Below are positions 1-9,176 of a stretch of 64,000 nt of DNA, one piece after another (position 1 is the stretch's first letter; every line of letters starts with the position of its first letter). The DNA lies in the NCBI GenBank assembly GCA_947259885.1, contig CAMYNW010000009.1, positions 1 to 64,000 of the forward strand, read 5' to 3'. The position numbers and the translations under genes were made by a program. Under the pieces are notes generated by a model. The model saw only the letters and a program-made list of their open reading frames with translations, was not told where the DNA came from and did not search any database. This stretch comes from an uncultured Gammaproteobacteria bacterium (lineage in GTDB: Bacteria > Pseudomonadota > Gammaproteobacteria > Arenicellales > Poriferihabitantaceae).

Positions 1-96
1 TCATATCATTACATCGCGATTCCCGCCCTCGCATTTAGCTATAAACCAAACTTGTAGTATGACTTGGAGTTTTTCTTAGAAATGCCCAAAATTCAC

Positions 97-120
97 TTGG
101 GTGACACTTTGGGTGACACT
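97..120. repeat. Two perfect tandem copies of a 12-bp unit near tRNA-Phe
   Basis: The unit TTGGGTGACACT occurs twice back to back (97-108 and 109-120), about 70 bp from the 3' end of tRNA-Phe. The 3' side of a tRNA gene is where tyrosine-integrase elements often insert, so this could be a trace of an island edge. Only 188 bases lie between the tRNA and the window edge, so this cannot be tested here. No gene is visible in 1-188. Confidence 0.6.
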
Positions 121-188
121 AAAGGACGAAAATAGCGCGAATTGAGGCGATTAACGCGACTCTAGGTTAATTTAACTATTTGATTTAA

Positions 189-264
189 TGGTGGCCAGGG
201 ACAGAATCGAACTGCCGACACGGGGATTTTCAGTCCCCTGCTCTACCGACTGAGCTACCTGGCC
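189..264 (-). tRNA. tRNA-Phe (GAA)
   Basis: Read on the minus strand, the sequence folds as a complete cloverleaf. The 7-bp acceptor stem is GGCCAGG/CCTGGCC, the D arm is GCTC...GAGC, and the anticodon stem-loop is GGGGACTGAAAATCCCC with anticodon GAA. The T loop is the standard TTCGATT and CCA is encoded at 189-191. It lies 70 bp beyond the 3' end of cbbR, on the same strand. Confidence 0.96.
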
Positions 265-333
265 ATTTCGGGGTGGGATTGCAGCGCGCAATTAGAAAAC
301 AGCGGCGTGATTTAGTCAAGAAAAACTTGGGAA

Positions 334-1233
334 TCAAACATTTCTACCTTCCTTGATTACGAAATCAAGGAACACTTGCGCAGTAGTGGAAAGTCGTTTA
401 CCGCGTCGATAGCAGATATACCATTGCCGCAGTATCGGAAAGTATTCGACGTCCAGTGAAATCAATCTGCCCGCCTTTAACTCGAGATCCACCGTATGTG
501 CTGACACGACCGCCAGTCCTAGCCCTGCTTCGACACTTTGTTTGATCGTTTCGTTACTCGATAGCTGTATACCTTCTTTTGGTTTAACCCCATGCTTGTC
601 GAACAACCGCATCATCGCGGAGCGTGTACCCGAGCCTGGCTCGCGCATCACAAATGTTTCTTCCGATAGCCTGTCGATTTTGATTCCAGATTGATCTGAC
701 AATGGATGTTGTGGATTGGCAATCAGTATCAGAGGGTTTTCCATAAACGCCGTGGCCTCCACATCAAGACTCGCGGGTGGTTGCCCCATCAACACCAGGT
801 CTGGTTCGTTGGCTTCGAGTCGACGAATCAATTCTTCCCGATTGATCACTTCAAGACTGATATGCACTTTCTTATACTGCTCACAGAAGCTCGAAAGCAG
901 CCGGGTTGCAAAGTAGTTCACTGTGGACGCAATGCAAATCTTGAGCTGACCACCCTCGACGCCCTTAAGGCTGTTGATATCACGCTCGATTTCCGACAAA
1001 TGCGCCATCATGGTGCGACTGTGTCGGACCATGGTATGGCCTGCCTCTGTCAGGTGGACTTTCTTCCCCATTTGTTCGAACAGGGGCAGCTCGATCATCG
1101 ATTCAAGCTGTTTGACCTGCATCGACACTGCAGGTTGGGTCAGGTGCAGTTCTTCCGCTGCGCGGGTGAAGCTGAGATGCCTTGCCACAGATTCAAACAC
1201 CTGCAGCTGACGCATGGTGATGTGTATAGCCAT
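334..1233 (-). CDS. cbbR: LysR-family regulator of CO2 fixation, CbbR
   Basis: This 299-residue LysR-type regulator has an N-terminal winged helix-turn-helix (about residues 7-65, with the typical stretch SFTRAAEELHLTQPAVSMQV). A two-lobed effector-binding domain follows from about residue 95. It is divergent from phosphoribulokinase with 194 bp between them, which is the classic arrangement of cbbR next to a Calvin-cycle operon. Known CbbR proteins bind the divergent promoter region and sense metabolites such as PEP, ATP, NADPH or RuBP; which one applies here cannot be told. A second in-frame ATG at codon 7 (MRQLQVF) matches the usual LysR start better, so the true protein may be 6 residues shorter. 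The CbbR name rests partly on context; the LysR family assignment is certain. Confidence 0.88.
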   Translation of the reverse strand: MAIHITMRQLQVFESVARHLSFTRAAEELHLTQPAVSMQVKQLESMIELPLFEQMGKKVHLTEAGHTMVRHSRTMMAHLSEIERDINSLKGVEGGQLKICIASTVNYFATRLLSSFCEQYKKVHISLEVINREELIRRLEANEPDLVLMGQPPASLDVEATAFMENPLILIANPQHPLSDQSGIKIDRLSEETFVMREPGSGTRSAMMRLFDKHGVKPKEGIQLSSNETIKQSVEAGLGLAVVSAHTVDLELKAGRLISLDVEYFPILRQWYICYRRGKRLSTTAQVFLDFVIKEGRNV

Positions 1234-1266
1234 GATCGATTCAGTCTATGGGTCAGTAAACAACCA

Positions 1267-1282
1267 ATAAGATTTGTCTTAT
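1267..1282. promoter_or_regulatory. Candidate CbbR operator (16-bp inverted repeat)
   Basis: ATAAGATTTGTCTTAT is a perfect dyad (6-bp arms, 4-base spacer) of LysR T-N11-A type. It lies 34 bp upstream of cbbR and 145 bp upstream of prk. A second partial copy of the half-site (TTATCTTATGGATA) lies at 1307-1320. Two adjacent sites between divergent genes fit the usual recognition-plus-activation layout of LysR regulators. Assignment to CbbR is an inference from position. Confidence 0.5.
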
Positions 1283-1427
1283 ATTTCCGAGATGAATATA
1301 TCAGAGTTATCTTATGGATAGAATACAACTTCCTGTATAACCAAATCCTGCATTTGGCGGTAAACTTCGCTCCAGTAACTCCCGAAAAATCAACCTGACA
1401 GACCTCTGAAAGGACCAAGATTCAACC

Positions 1428-2327
1428 ATGTCAGCAAAGCACCCTATCCTGGCCATCACCGGCTCATCCGGCGCGGGAACCACCACGGTTAAGCAGGCTT
1501 TCGATCACATATTCCGCCGAGACCGGATCAAGGTTGCCTCAGTCAGTGGTGACTGCTTTCATCTGCATACGCGAGAAGAGTTTGAACAGATTCTAAAAAA
1601 CGGTGCAAAAGAAAAAGGTGGGCACATCAGCCACTTCGGTCCAGAAGGTAACGACTTTAGGTCTCTCGAAGAACTATTTGAAAAATATGGGAAAAATGGC
1701 GGTGGACGTTACCGATATTATCTGCATGACCATCGCGAGGCGGGCTACCACAGCCGCCGCTTGAAGACTGAACTCAAGCCGGGCGAGTTCACCCCTCATG
1801 AGGATATTGAACCGAATACGGATATGTTGTTTTACGAGGGACTGCACGGTCTGGTCAAAGGCGATGATTACAACGTCGCCCAGCATGTGGATCTAGGGAT
1901 TGGGGTAGTCCCGAATGTAAACCTTGAATGGATTCAGAAGTTGCATCGGGACAAGTACAAACGCGGCCATGCCGCCGGAGACATCGTCGATACTATCCTG
2001 CGCAGAATGCCGGACTACGTGCACCACATCACGCCCCAGTTTTCCCTGACCGACATTAATTTTCAACGGGTCGCCACGGTCGATACATCAAATCCATTTA
2101 TTGCCAGGGACATCCCGACTCTCGATGAAAGTTTCGTAGTGATTCGCTTTCGGGATGTCGACAAATTCGGGACCGACTTCCCTTACCTGTTATCGATGAT
2201 TCACGGATCCTTTATGTCGCGCCGCAATACCATCGTGGTACCTGGCGGCAAAATGGGGTTTGCAATCGAACTGATATTCGGACCGATCCTGGAATCGTTA
2301 CTGGAACAGCGGGCCAGGCAAATCTGA
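1428..2327 (+). CDS. prk: Phosphoribulokinase (Calvin cycle)
   Basis: This 299-residue protein is a class I (proteobacterial) phosphoribulokinase, which phosphorylates ribulose 5-phosphate to ribulose 1,5-bisphosphate with ATP. The P-loop GSSGAGTTTVK is at residues 12-22, followed by the catalytic/substrate stretch SVSGDCFHLHTREEF and later FYEGLHGL. Length is normal for the family (about 290). It starts with ATG after a clear purine-rich ribosome site (GAAAGGACC). RuBisCO itself is not in the window, so here prk is separate from cbbL/cbbM. The next gene, ampD, is convergent with only 5 bp between stops. Together with aprMBA this is the main sign of chemolithoautotrophy. Confidence 0.96.
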   Translation: MSAKHPILAITGSSGAGTTTVKQAFDHIFRRDRIKVASVSGDCFHLHTREEFEQILKNGAKEKGGHISHFGPEGNDFRSLEELFEKYGKNGGGRYRYYLHDHREAGYHSRRLKTELKPGEFTPHEDIEPNTDMLFYEGLHGLVKGDDYNVAQHVDLGIGVVPNVNLEWIQKLHRDKYKRGHAAGDIVDTILRRMPDYVHHITPQFSLTDINFQRVATVDTSNPFIARDIPTLDESFVVIRFRDVDKFGTDFPYLLSMIHGSFMSRRNTIVVPGGKMGFAIELIFGPILESLLEQRARQI

Positions 2328-2332
2328 TCGGG

Positions 2333-2884
2333 TCAGGTTTTCAGGCGCTTGCGATAAGACGGCCAGTCAAAGCTAGGGCCGGGATCTGTCTTGCGTCCTG
2401 GGGATACATCGCTGTGACCGACAATTCGATTTAATGTGATCGCCGGGTACGCTTCGCGAATAGATTGGGTTACTGCGGCGAGTCGAGCATACTGCGCCTC
2501 TTCGAAGGCGACGGTGTCACAGCCTTCCAGTTCAATTCCGATGGAGAAGTCATTGACCTTTTCGCAACCTTGAAAACAGGATTCCCCTGCATGCCAGGCT
2601 CGCATCGTGGTCGGCACAAACTGCAGCAGCTGCCCCTCTCGTTTAATCAGAAAGTGAGCCGACACTCTGAGATCCTGAATCTCGGCAAAGTAGTCGTGCT
2701 GGTCCGGATTGAGACAGTTGGTAAAGAGCTCCTCGACATGACAGCCCCCGAAACAATCAGGCGGCAGACTGATCGCATGGATGATCAGAGTATCGATGTG
2801 CATCGGGTCTGGTCGCTCGTCCTGATTTGGTGACGGCACATACTCCGCGCCATCTAACAATCCACTATTCTGGTCGAGCTTCAT
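2333..2884 (-). CDS. ampD: 1,6-anhydro-N-acetylmuramyl-L-alanine amidase AmpD
   Basis: This 183-residue cytoplasmic zinc amidase releases the peptide from anhydro-muropeptides during peptidoglycan recycling. It has the amidase_2 fold with the first zinc ligand in LIIHAISLPP and the C-terminal pair in VGHSDVSPGRKTDPG (His and Asp ligands). It has the AmpD-type opening NQDERPD and the usual length, and no signal peptide, which separates AmpD from the periplasmic AmiD type. It is the last gene of a minus-strand run with the CYTH protein (4-bp gap) and the two CorC-like proteins. Confidence 0.95.
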   Translation of the reverse strand: MKLDQNSGLLDGAEYVPSPNQDERPDPMHIDTLIIHAISLPPDCFGGCHVEELFTNCLNPDQHDYFAEIQDLRVSAHFLIKREGQLLQFVPTTMRAWHAGESCFQGCEKVNDFSIGIELEGCDTVAFEEAQYARLAAVTQSIREAYPAITLNRIVGHSDVSPGRKTDPGPSFDWPSYRKRLKT

Positions 2885-2888
2885 GGGT

Positions 2889-3512
2889 TTAATTACAGAG
2901 CGTCAGACCGATTTCATGTTTGGTCATGCGTGACGGAGTCAAGCCAAACTCTTCAGCGATCTGCTGGCCGAGACTGAGAACCGGGCCCACCTCTCCTTGC
3001 TTCAGTTCCAGTTCAAGCTCATACAAAGTGTACTCACCATGAGACCCCTTGATGATCCCGCGATCAGCCACCAGCTCGATGTGTGATCCGGCAGCTTCCA
3101 GCATCCGGATGGTACGCTGCATGTCTACCTCGACCCGGTGCACCAACTCGGCGTCGGGATCGAGGATGGTCAGTACCTGCTGTTTCAATTCGCTCTCGGG
3201 CAGATCGTCCGGTGTCTTCAGCCAACCCTGCAGTTCTACTTCATATTCGACCCGCTGAGACAGACCATCCACGATCGATCCTGGTAGCTTGAACGCCGCC
3301 ACCATCCGCTCCCCTTCTTCGCGCGCTCGGAGTGAATACTTTTTTTGCTCGAGTATAAGATTCGAAGTATCGTAGTAGATCGCGTGGAATCGTTCGGGCC
3401 CGTGGGTGCCTGTGCAGATCCCAGCGCGTCTGATCAGAGCTGAATTGAGTATCGCTTCCAACACCTCCGCATTATCCGCAAGCAGCTTTAATTCCTGCTC
3501 AAGCATGGACAT
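2889..3512 (-). CDS. CYTH-domain protein, probable inorganic triphosphatase
   Basis: This is a 207-residue single-domain CYTH (triphosphate tunnel) protein. The signature ExExK is at the N-terminus (E5-Q-E7-L-K9). Alternating charged strands typical of the tunnel follow, for example YSLRAREEGERMVAAFKLPG (about 59-78) and YTLYELELELKQG. Bacterial members mostly hydrolyse inorganic tripolyphosphate or act on nucleotide triphosphates. It resembles the N-terminal half of E. coli YgiF but lacks the C-terminal CHAD domain. A polyphosphate kinase lies 3 kb away on the opposite strand, so a role in polyphosphate turnover is possible but unproven. Confidence 0.85.
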   Translation of the reverse strand: MSMLEQELKLLADNAEVLEAILNSALIRRAGICTGTHGPERFHAIYYDTSNLILEQKKYSLRAREEGERMVAAFKLPGSIVDGLSQRVEYEVELQGWLKTPDDLPESELKQQVLTILDPDAELVHRVEVDMQRTIRMLEAAGSHIELVADRGIIKGSHGEYTLYELELELKQGEVGPVLSLGQQIAEEFGLTPSRMTKHEIGLTLCN

Positions 3513-3523
3513 GGATCAGCTTC

Positions 3524-4783
3524 CTAAACCGGCTCAACCCGCAACTTGACAATGGCTCGCTCGGTGGTTTCCTCAATCACGAATTTATATCCCTGCTCAA
3601 TCACTTCTTCACCCTGCTCTGGAATATGCCCCAGCTGGGCCATTACCAGGCCGCCGATGGTGTGGCTGTTTTTGGTATTGAGATTAATTTCAAGAATGTC
3701 GTTGACTTCTGATACCGATAATCGGGAATCAAGCATATACCCGCCTTCCTGGAGCTTCTCAAATACATGTTTACGCCGTGGCAGGTATTCTTCAAAGTCA
3801 TACCCCACATCAATATCGCCCACCACCTCTTCTACGATATCTTCCATCGTAATGATGCCGATAGCAGAACCGAATTCATCCACCACGATACTCATGTGAT
3901 CGTTGCGCTTTGCTAATATCGGAAGCAGCTGATCGATGGTCTGAAACGGCAATACGTAATGGGCCGGTTCAATCAGATCACTCAGTACTTTCCGCGGCAG
4001 GGCTTTGTCCATCAGATCCCATGTGGTCAGGGTGATAATCCCAATGATATTACTGATATTGCCGTCGTATACCGGCAGTCGGTTAAAGCCGTAGCGCCTG
4101 ACCGACGCCACTGCGCGCAGGATCCCGCGATTGCGATCAATGGCAGTGACCTCACTGATCGGGATCATGGCCTCGCCAACGGTGGTCTCGCCGAAACGGA
4201 TCACGCGCTTAATTCGACTTCGATCGAACGCGTCGACCTCCGAGGTGAGCTCCGTCATCTCTACCACTGAACGGATCTGTTCCCGGGTCATAAATACGTT
4301 TTGCTCGACCTTACCGCTACCAAAAATTCTAGCTAACAAGCGCGCTAACCGTGAGAACACAAAGATCACGGGGTAAAGCACAAACGAAAAAACTTTGAGC
4401 GGAAAGATCGCGATCGGCGCAATCTGGTCGGACATCTGCTGAAAAATACTCTTAGGCACGATTTCGCCCAGGATCAGCAACAGCGGAGTAAAAACCAGAA
4501 AAGCATAAAATTCGCCGCCAGCACCGAACAGCTCAATAAATAAAATAGTCACTAGTGTTGTAAGGGACACAGTAGCGATATTGGTCCCCACCAGAGTGGT
4601 TCCGAGCATCACGTCCGGATTTTTAAATAGCCGTAAAACTTCCCTGGCGCCTTTGTGACCCTGGTTCGCGCGCGCGTTGAGCTTGACCTTATCGCTGTTG
4701 ACAAGAGCGATCTCGGATCCAGAGAAAAAGCCTTTTAACAGCAACAGAACCAGTACCAGAAGAATGATTAAAATAATGCTCAT
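3524..4783 (-). CDS. CNNM/CorC family membrane protein with CBS pair (419 aa)
   Basis: The N-terminal DUF21/CNNM membrane domain (about residues 1-185) has several hydrophobic helices, beginning with a very hydrophobic first 20 residues. A pair of CBS domains (about 200-330) and a C-terminal CorC/HlyC domain (about 340-419) follow. The family is linked to magnesium efflux and divalent-cation tolerance; the old name haemolysin C is misleading. Its start codon overlaps the stop of the upstream paralogue by 4 bp (ATGA at 4780-4783), so the two are translationally coupled and may form a hetero-oligomer. Confidence 0.85.
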   Translation of the reverse strand: MSIILIILLVLVLLLLKGFFSGSEIALVNSDKVKLNARANQGHKGAREVLRLFKNPDVMLGTTLVGTNIATVSLTTLVTILFIELFGAGGEFYAFLVFTPLLLILGEIVPKSIFQQMSDQIAPIAIFPLKVFSFVLYPVIFVFSRLARLLARIFGSGKVEQNVFMTREQIRSVVEMTELTSEVDAFDRSRIKRVIRFGETTVGEAMIPISEVTAIDRNRGILRAVASVRRYGFNRLPVYDGNISNIIGIITLTTWDLMDKALPRKVLSDLIEPAHYVLPFQTIDQLLPILAKRNDHMSIVVDEFGSAIGIITMEDIVEEVVGDIDVGYDFEEYLPRRKHVFEKLQEGGYMLDSRLSVSEVNDILEINLNTKNSHTIGGLVMAQLGHIPEQGEEVIEQGYKFVIEETTERAIVKLRVEPV

Positions 4784-6318
4784 GGGTCGGTCCCCGTCTT
4801 ATCCGATTCATCAGCCTGATCCTGCAGTTGATCGGCCTCTTCCTCGCTGACGATTTCAACCGACTCGTCAATACCTTCCTGCACATCTTCCACTTCAGGT
4901 CGATCGAGGGTCTTATCTTTAAGGTCTTTCTGTTCGGTCACGTGCACGTCATCAGCACGAATAAAATCGTCCAGGTCTACACCCATACCCACCCGCACCC
5001 TGGCAATTCTGTGCTCGTCCATCTCCAGCACTTCGATCAGAATATCTTCGAGCTCTACTCGATCGCCCACCTGTGGCAGTCTGTCAAGATGGCGAAACGC
5101 GACCCCGGCCACGGTGGTCATTCTTGGATCTTCGATCCCGAAATTGGTCAGGTCGTCAAAGTCGGTGAGCTTCATCTCACCCGGTACTTCATAGATATTC
5201 ATGTCCTGCTCCGCGTACAGCCCCGCGGTCGCGGCACTACCGCCACTGATATCGCCGAAGATAAAACTAAGCACACCGCGCATGGTGATAAATCCCTCCA
5301 CCCCGCCAAATTCGTTCAGACACGCCGCCGCCCGAACCCGATGCTGCTGAAAGAAATCGAACATCTCGTCCACTTTTTTGGTCAGCGGTACCACCACCGG
5401 CGGATGCATTACATCCTCAATGGTCATTTCGTTAACATTCTGCTCATCCAGCACCACTCGCAGGATATCTTCGGCATGTAAGAATCCGACAAGATTGTCT
5501 CGATGGGTTTTAAACACGGGCACACGAGGATGTTTGTAGGAAATAAACTTTTCTACCACCTCGGGAAAAGGCATGTCGATATTGATGAATGCCATCTGGG
5601 TGCGCGGGGTCATGACTTCTACGATTTCGGTTTCACCGGCATCCAGAAGGTTATAGATCAGCGCCCGTTCGGTGGCGTCCAGCACCCCTTCTTTGGAAAC
5701 CTGTTCAATCAAGGTCAGGAATTCATCTGCCTGCAGTATGTTATCGGCTGCCTTGACTTCGCCCACAAACCAGGTAGTGATCCGGTCTGCGACACCTCGA
5801 ATCAACCAGACCAGCGGCGCGATCAAGTTGATCCAGAGCTTCATTGGTGCTGCCACGATTCGTGAGCTATAGCGCATCGGGTTACTTACCGCGATGGTCT
5901 TTGGCGTAACTTCTCCGAACAGCAACAACAGCGGCACCATGACAATCAGGTTGATCCACCCCGCGTCGGCACCGCCATACAGCGTTACCAGAATGCCGGC
6001 CATATTGACCGAAGCGGCGATGTTTACCAGTTCGTTGCCACTCAGAATTGAAATAATCAACCGCCTCGGCTGATCGAGCAGTTCGTGGATGGTTTCAGCG
6101 TGGGAGTTCTTTTCTCGTCTTAACTGTTGCAGGTCAAGGCGGGAAAGCGAAAAAAGTGCGGTTTCAGAACTTGAGAAGAACGCGGAACAGGCGAGCAGCA
6201 ATACCTGTACGCAGATCCGAACAATTATGTCCGGTTCTGACAATAGCGCCGGGTCGAAAGAGAAAAACTCGACCACAGACCGCCAGTGCTGCCCAAGTTG
6301 GTGCAAAAGCTGTTCCAT
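4780..6318 (-). CDS. CNNM/CorC family membrane protein with acidic C-terminal tail (512 aa)
   Basis: This paralogue of the next gene has a DUF21 membrane domain (about residues 30-225, including FSSSETALFSLSRLDL), CBS repeats (about 240-370, with MTPRTQMAFINIDMPF) and a CorC/HlyC domain (about 385-455). A strongly acidic, low-complexity tail of about 55 residues ends in EEEADQLQDQADESDKTG. It is the first gene of the four-gene minus-strand run ending with ampD. Tandem unequal CNNM pairs occur in many gammaproteobacteria. The substrate is inferred to be Mg2+ or a similar divalent ion. Confidence 0.83.
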   Translation of the reverse strand: MEQLLHQLGQHWRSVVEFFSFDPALLSEPDIIVRICVQVLLLACSAFFSSSETALFSLSRLDLQQLRREKNSHAETIHELLDQPRRLIISILSGNELVNIAASVNMAGILVTLYGGADAGWINLIVMVPLLLLFGEVTPKTIAVSNPMRYSSRIVAAPMKLWINLIAPLVWLIRGVADRITTWFVGEVKAADNILQADEFLTLIEQVSKEGVLDATERALIYNLLDAGETEIVEVMTPRTQMAFINIDMPFPEVVEKFISYKHPRVPVFKTHRDNLVGFLHAEDILRVVLDEQNVNEMTIEDVMHPPVVVPLTKKVDEMFDFFQQHRVRAAACLNEFGGVEGFITMRGVLSFIFGDISGGSAATAGLYAEQDMNIYEVPGEMKLTDFDDLTNFGIEDPRMTTVAGVAFRHLDRLPQVGDRVELEDILIEVLEMDEHRIARVRVGMGVDLDDFIRADDVHVTEQKDLKDKTLDRPEVEDVQEGIDESVEIVSEEEADQLQDQADESDKTGTDP

Positions 6319-6601
6319 CTGGATAATTATGTTTTAAATTCAGGCCGATACTCGACCCGGGCAAGTCGTTCATCGCGTGTGCGACAGCTCCAAATATTGA
6401 ATCGCCGTTAATATGGCTTAATATGAGATTGATTTCAATATAAAATATTGATTTCACATTTCGCATAATTGTGGCGTAAACTATAGGAAAGCCATTGATA
6501 ATGAATCGGATCGGTCTGGAATTGCAGATCGAATATAATCTAGAAAACCTAAGCGTTCAGTGCCTTTAAGCACTCAACAGGGCAACTGCAGGACAAGACA
6601 A

Positions 6602-9106
6602 GTGAATGAACCCGCCAAATCTCTAAAAGAGGACATCGCCTCATTAATTTCCGTATTGGACCAAGAGGTCGATTCCGCCTCGGAATCGCCTTACCCCACT
6701 GAGGAACCTAATGAAGATAAAGCTGAAGATAATGCTGAAGCGCCGGTAGCTGAAGATAATGCTGAAGCGCCGGTAGCTGAAGATAATGCTGAAGCGCCAG
6801 TAGCTGAAGATAATGCTGAAGCGCCAGTAGCTGAAGAAAATGCTGAAGCGGCCGCAGCTGAAGAAAGGACTGAAGCGCCAGTAGCTGAACCGGCGCCCGG
6901 CGAGACAAACTCAGAAACACCTGCCGTAGATCGCCTGCTTGCTGAAGCCGGGCAGACAATGCCTGGCGCAGACCAGACGACAGAATCCGAGCAGATCGAT
7001 CTGGATCATCCGGATCTATATCTGAACCGCGAGCTGACCTGGCTGCAATTCAACCAACGAGTGTTGCATGAAGCCACCGACCCGCGAAATCCGCTGCTGG
7101 AACGGCTGAAATTTTTCGCAATATTTGCCTCCAATCTGGATGAGTTTTTCATGAAGCGAGTTGGCGGACTCAAACTCCAGGTCGCGACAGGGGTGCAGGA
7201 ACTTTCAGTCGACGGACGCAGTCCGCAGCAACAGCTGGACGAATGCTGGGCAATGGTCAGACAGATCGAAGCCGAACGCGACCAGGAATTACCTAAACTC
7301 TTTGACGAGCTGGCCCGTCACCAGATCAGGGTATCGAGCTACGAGGCTCTGACTCTGGATGAACGTGAGCAGGTCCGTGATTATTACCTTGAAAACATCT
7401 TTCCATTGGTGACCCCACAGGTAGTGGATTCGGCCCACCCTTTTCCGTTCATCTCCAATCTGGCGCTCAACATTTTAGTGACCCTGCAAAGCGAGAATGA
7501 CGAAGAACCGGGTCTCGCCAGGATCAAAGTGCCGGTAGGTACCGGTGTCCCTCGATTTCTTCAGGTCGGAGATCAACATTTGTTCGTGCCCCTCGAAGAG
7601 GTCATGGCACATCACCTGGATATTCTGTTTCCAGAGGTCACAATCCTGGACTACGATTTGTTTTTTGTCGCCCGAAATGCGAGCACCGAAAAAGAAGAAT
7701 CCGGTGCCAGCGACCTGATGGCATTAATCGAGTCTGAACTGCGAGATCGACGCATTGCGCCCATTGTACGCATGGTCGTCAATGAAGGCATGAACGATGA
7801 CCGCAAAGGTATGTTGGCTGCGGAACTCGGTCTTGATCTGGACACTGATGTGTTTCAAACAAGCACATTCATGTCCCAGCGCAACCTTTTCGAGCTAGCT
7901 GGACTGCCTGTTGCGGAACTACACGATCTGCACCACTACCCGGCCACGCACCATCGATTGCAGGATAAGCAACGCAGTATTTTTTATATCATCCGCGAGG
8001 CTGAATCACTGCTGCTGCAACACCCTTACGAGTCGTTCAGTAATTCGGTAGTGCGATTTCTTGACGAAGCCGCTCACGATCCTAAGGTCCGGGCGATCAA
8101 GATGACGCTGTATCGTACCGATGAAGAAACCCGGATCGTGCACCTTCTTATCGAAGCCGCCCGCAATGGTAAGCAGGTCGCTGTAGTGGTTGAACTTAAA
8201 GCAAAGTTTGATGAAGCCGCCAATATCCGCTGGTCAGAGAGAATGGAACAAGCCGGCGTGCATGTGACCTATGGCGTGGTCGGGCTCAAGACCCACACCA
8301 AAGCGTTACTGGTTGTGCGTCAGGATTATGGTGGGCTCCGGCGTTACGTCCATATTGGTACCGGCAATTACCATGGCGGTACCGCAAGGACCTACACCGA
8401 CCTCGGACTGCTGACCTGTGAAGAAGATATCGGTCACGATGTCACTGAATTGTTTAATTACCTGACTACAGGCTATACACCCAAGCGGAATTACCGTCGC
8501 ATACTGCCGGCACCCAAGCACCTGAAGAAAGCGTTGCTGGCCAAGATTGAACGGGAGATAGAGCTTCATAGTGTCTATAGTCCTGGTTTGATCCAGATGA
8601 AAACCAACGCGCTTGAAGATCCAGACATCGTTAAAGCGTTGTATAAGGCGTCAATGGCAGGGGTCAAGGTAGAATTGATTGTTCGCGACACCTGTCGCCT
8701 GCGTCCCGGCGTACCTGGCATTTCTGACAATATCAGCGTAATCAGCATAATTGGACGTTTCCTCGAGCACAGCCGATTGTTTTATTTCCGCAATGGCGGC
8801 GAGGAAGAGTATCTCATCGGGTCTGCCGACCTGATGGGGCGCAATCTCGAAAGCCGGGTGGAAGTGGTCACCGACATCGTTAAAAATCCGCTCAAGAAAG
8901 AACTCAGGTTAGTGTTGGACACCCTGCTGGATGACAACCGTTGTACTTGGGATATGCACCAGGACGGCAGCTATACACAACGGCAGCCCAAAATCGAGAA
9001 CGATACTGGTTGCCAGCTTAAACAGGCGGAATATGCGCAGAAGCGACTGAAGAGCAAGCAGCACAAGAAGCTCATGCGCGGAATCGGCCTGAAAAAGCGA
9101 AACTGA
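6602..9106 (+). CDS. ppk1: Polyphosphate kinase 1
   Basis: Ppk1 reversibly makes polyphosphate from ATP. From about residue 135 the protein is a normal Ppk1: N domain (LYLNRELTWLQFNQRVL), head domain, and two phospholipase-D-like C domains. The phosphohistidine region is YVHIGTGNYHGGTARTYTD. I place the start at GTG 6602 because AGGA lies 8 bases upstream (6590-6593); an in-frame GTG at 6560 has no visible ribosome site. The 130 residues before the catalytic part are acidic and contain six 9-residue repeats (AEDNAEAPV type), which normal Ppk1 lacks. Divergent from the CorC operon. Confidence 0.95.
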   Translation: MNEPAKSLKEDIASLISVLDQEVDSASESPYPTEEPNEDKAEDNAEAPVAEDNAEAPVAEDNAEAPVAEDNAEAPVAEENAEAAAAEERTEAPVAEPAPGETNSETPAVDRLLAEAGQTMPGADQTTESEQIDLDHPDLYLNRELTWLQFNQRVLHEATDPRNPLLERLKFFAIFASNLDEFFMKRVGGLKLQVATGVQELSVDGRSPQQQLDECWAMVRQIEAERDQELPKLFDELARHQIRVSSYEALTLDEREQVRDYYLENIFPLVTPQVVDSAHPFPFISNLALNILVTLQSENDEEPGLARIKVPVGTGVPRFLQVGDQHLFVPLEEVMAHHLDILFPEVTILDYDLFFVARNASTEKEESGASDLMALIESELRDRRIAPIVRMVVNEGMNDDRKGMLAAELGLDLDTDVFQTSTFMSQRNLFELAGLPVAELHDLHHYPATHHRLQDKQRSIFYIIREAESLLLQHPYESFSNSVVRFLDEAAHDPKVRAIKMTLYRTDEETRIVHLLIEAARNGKQVAVVVELKAKFDEAANIRWSERMEQAGVHVTYGVVGLKTHTKALLVVRQDYGGLRRYVHIGTGNYHGGTARTYTDLGLLTCEEDIGHDVTELFNYLTTGYTPKRNYRRILPAPKHLKKALLAKIEREIELHSVYSPGLIQMKTNALEDPDIVKALYKASMAGVKVELIVRDTCRLRPGVPGISDNISVISIIGRFLEHSRLFYFRNGGEEEYLIGSADLMGRNLESRVEVVTDIVKNPLKKELRLVLDTLLDDNRCTWDMHQDGSYTQRQPKIENDTGCQLKQAEYAQKRLKSKQHKKLMRGIGLKKRN
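6722..6883 (+). repeat. Six tandem 27-bp repeats inside ppk1
   Basis: Units start at 6722, 6749, 6776, 6803, 6830 and 6857. The first two are identical to each other, as are the third and fourth, which differ from the first pair only by one base near the 3' end. The last two are diverged. Each unit encodes AEDNAEAPV or a variant, so unit number can change without a frameshift. This is a coding minisatellite, not a CRISPR array: there are no spacers. Confidence 0.95.
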
Positions 9107-9176
9107 GGTCGATTTCTACCCATTCCACCCTGGTTTGGTTGACAATCTTTGGTACTCCAGTTTGTATCGCGTCACC

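Noticed and set aside
1..34. Start of a minus-strand gene running off the window (possible integrase)
   Set aside because: Only 11 codons are visible, with no ribosome site, so nothing can be claimed.
706..1398. 230-codon plus-strand ORF
   Set aside because: Antisense to cbbR and its promoter region; no family features.
4828..5481. 217-codon plus-strand ORF
   Set aside because: Antisense to the 512-residue CorC-like gene, with His-rich shadow composition.
6722..6883. CRISPR-like regular repeats
   Set aside because: The repeats are contiguous, in frame within ppk1, and have no spacers.
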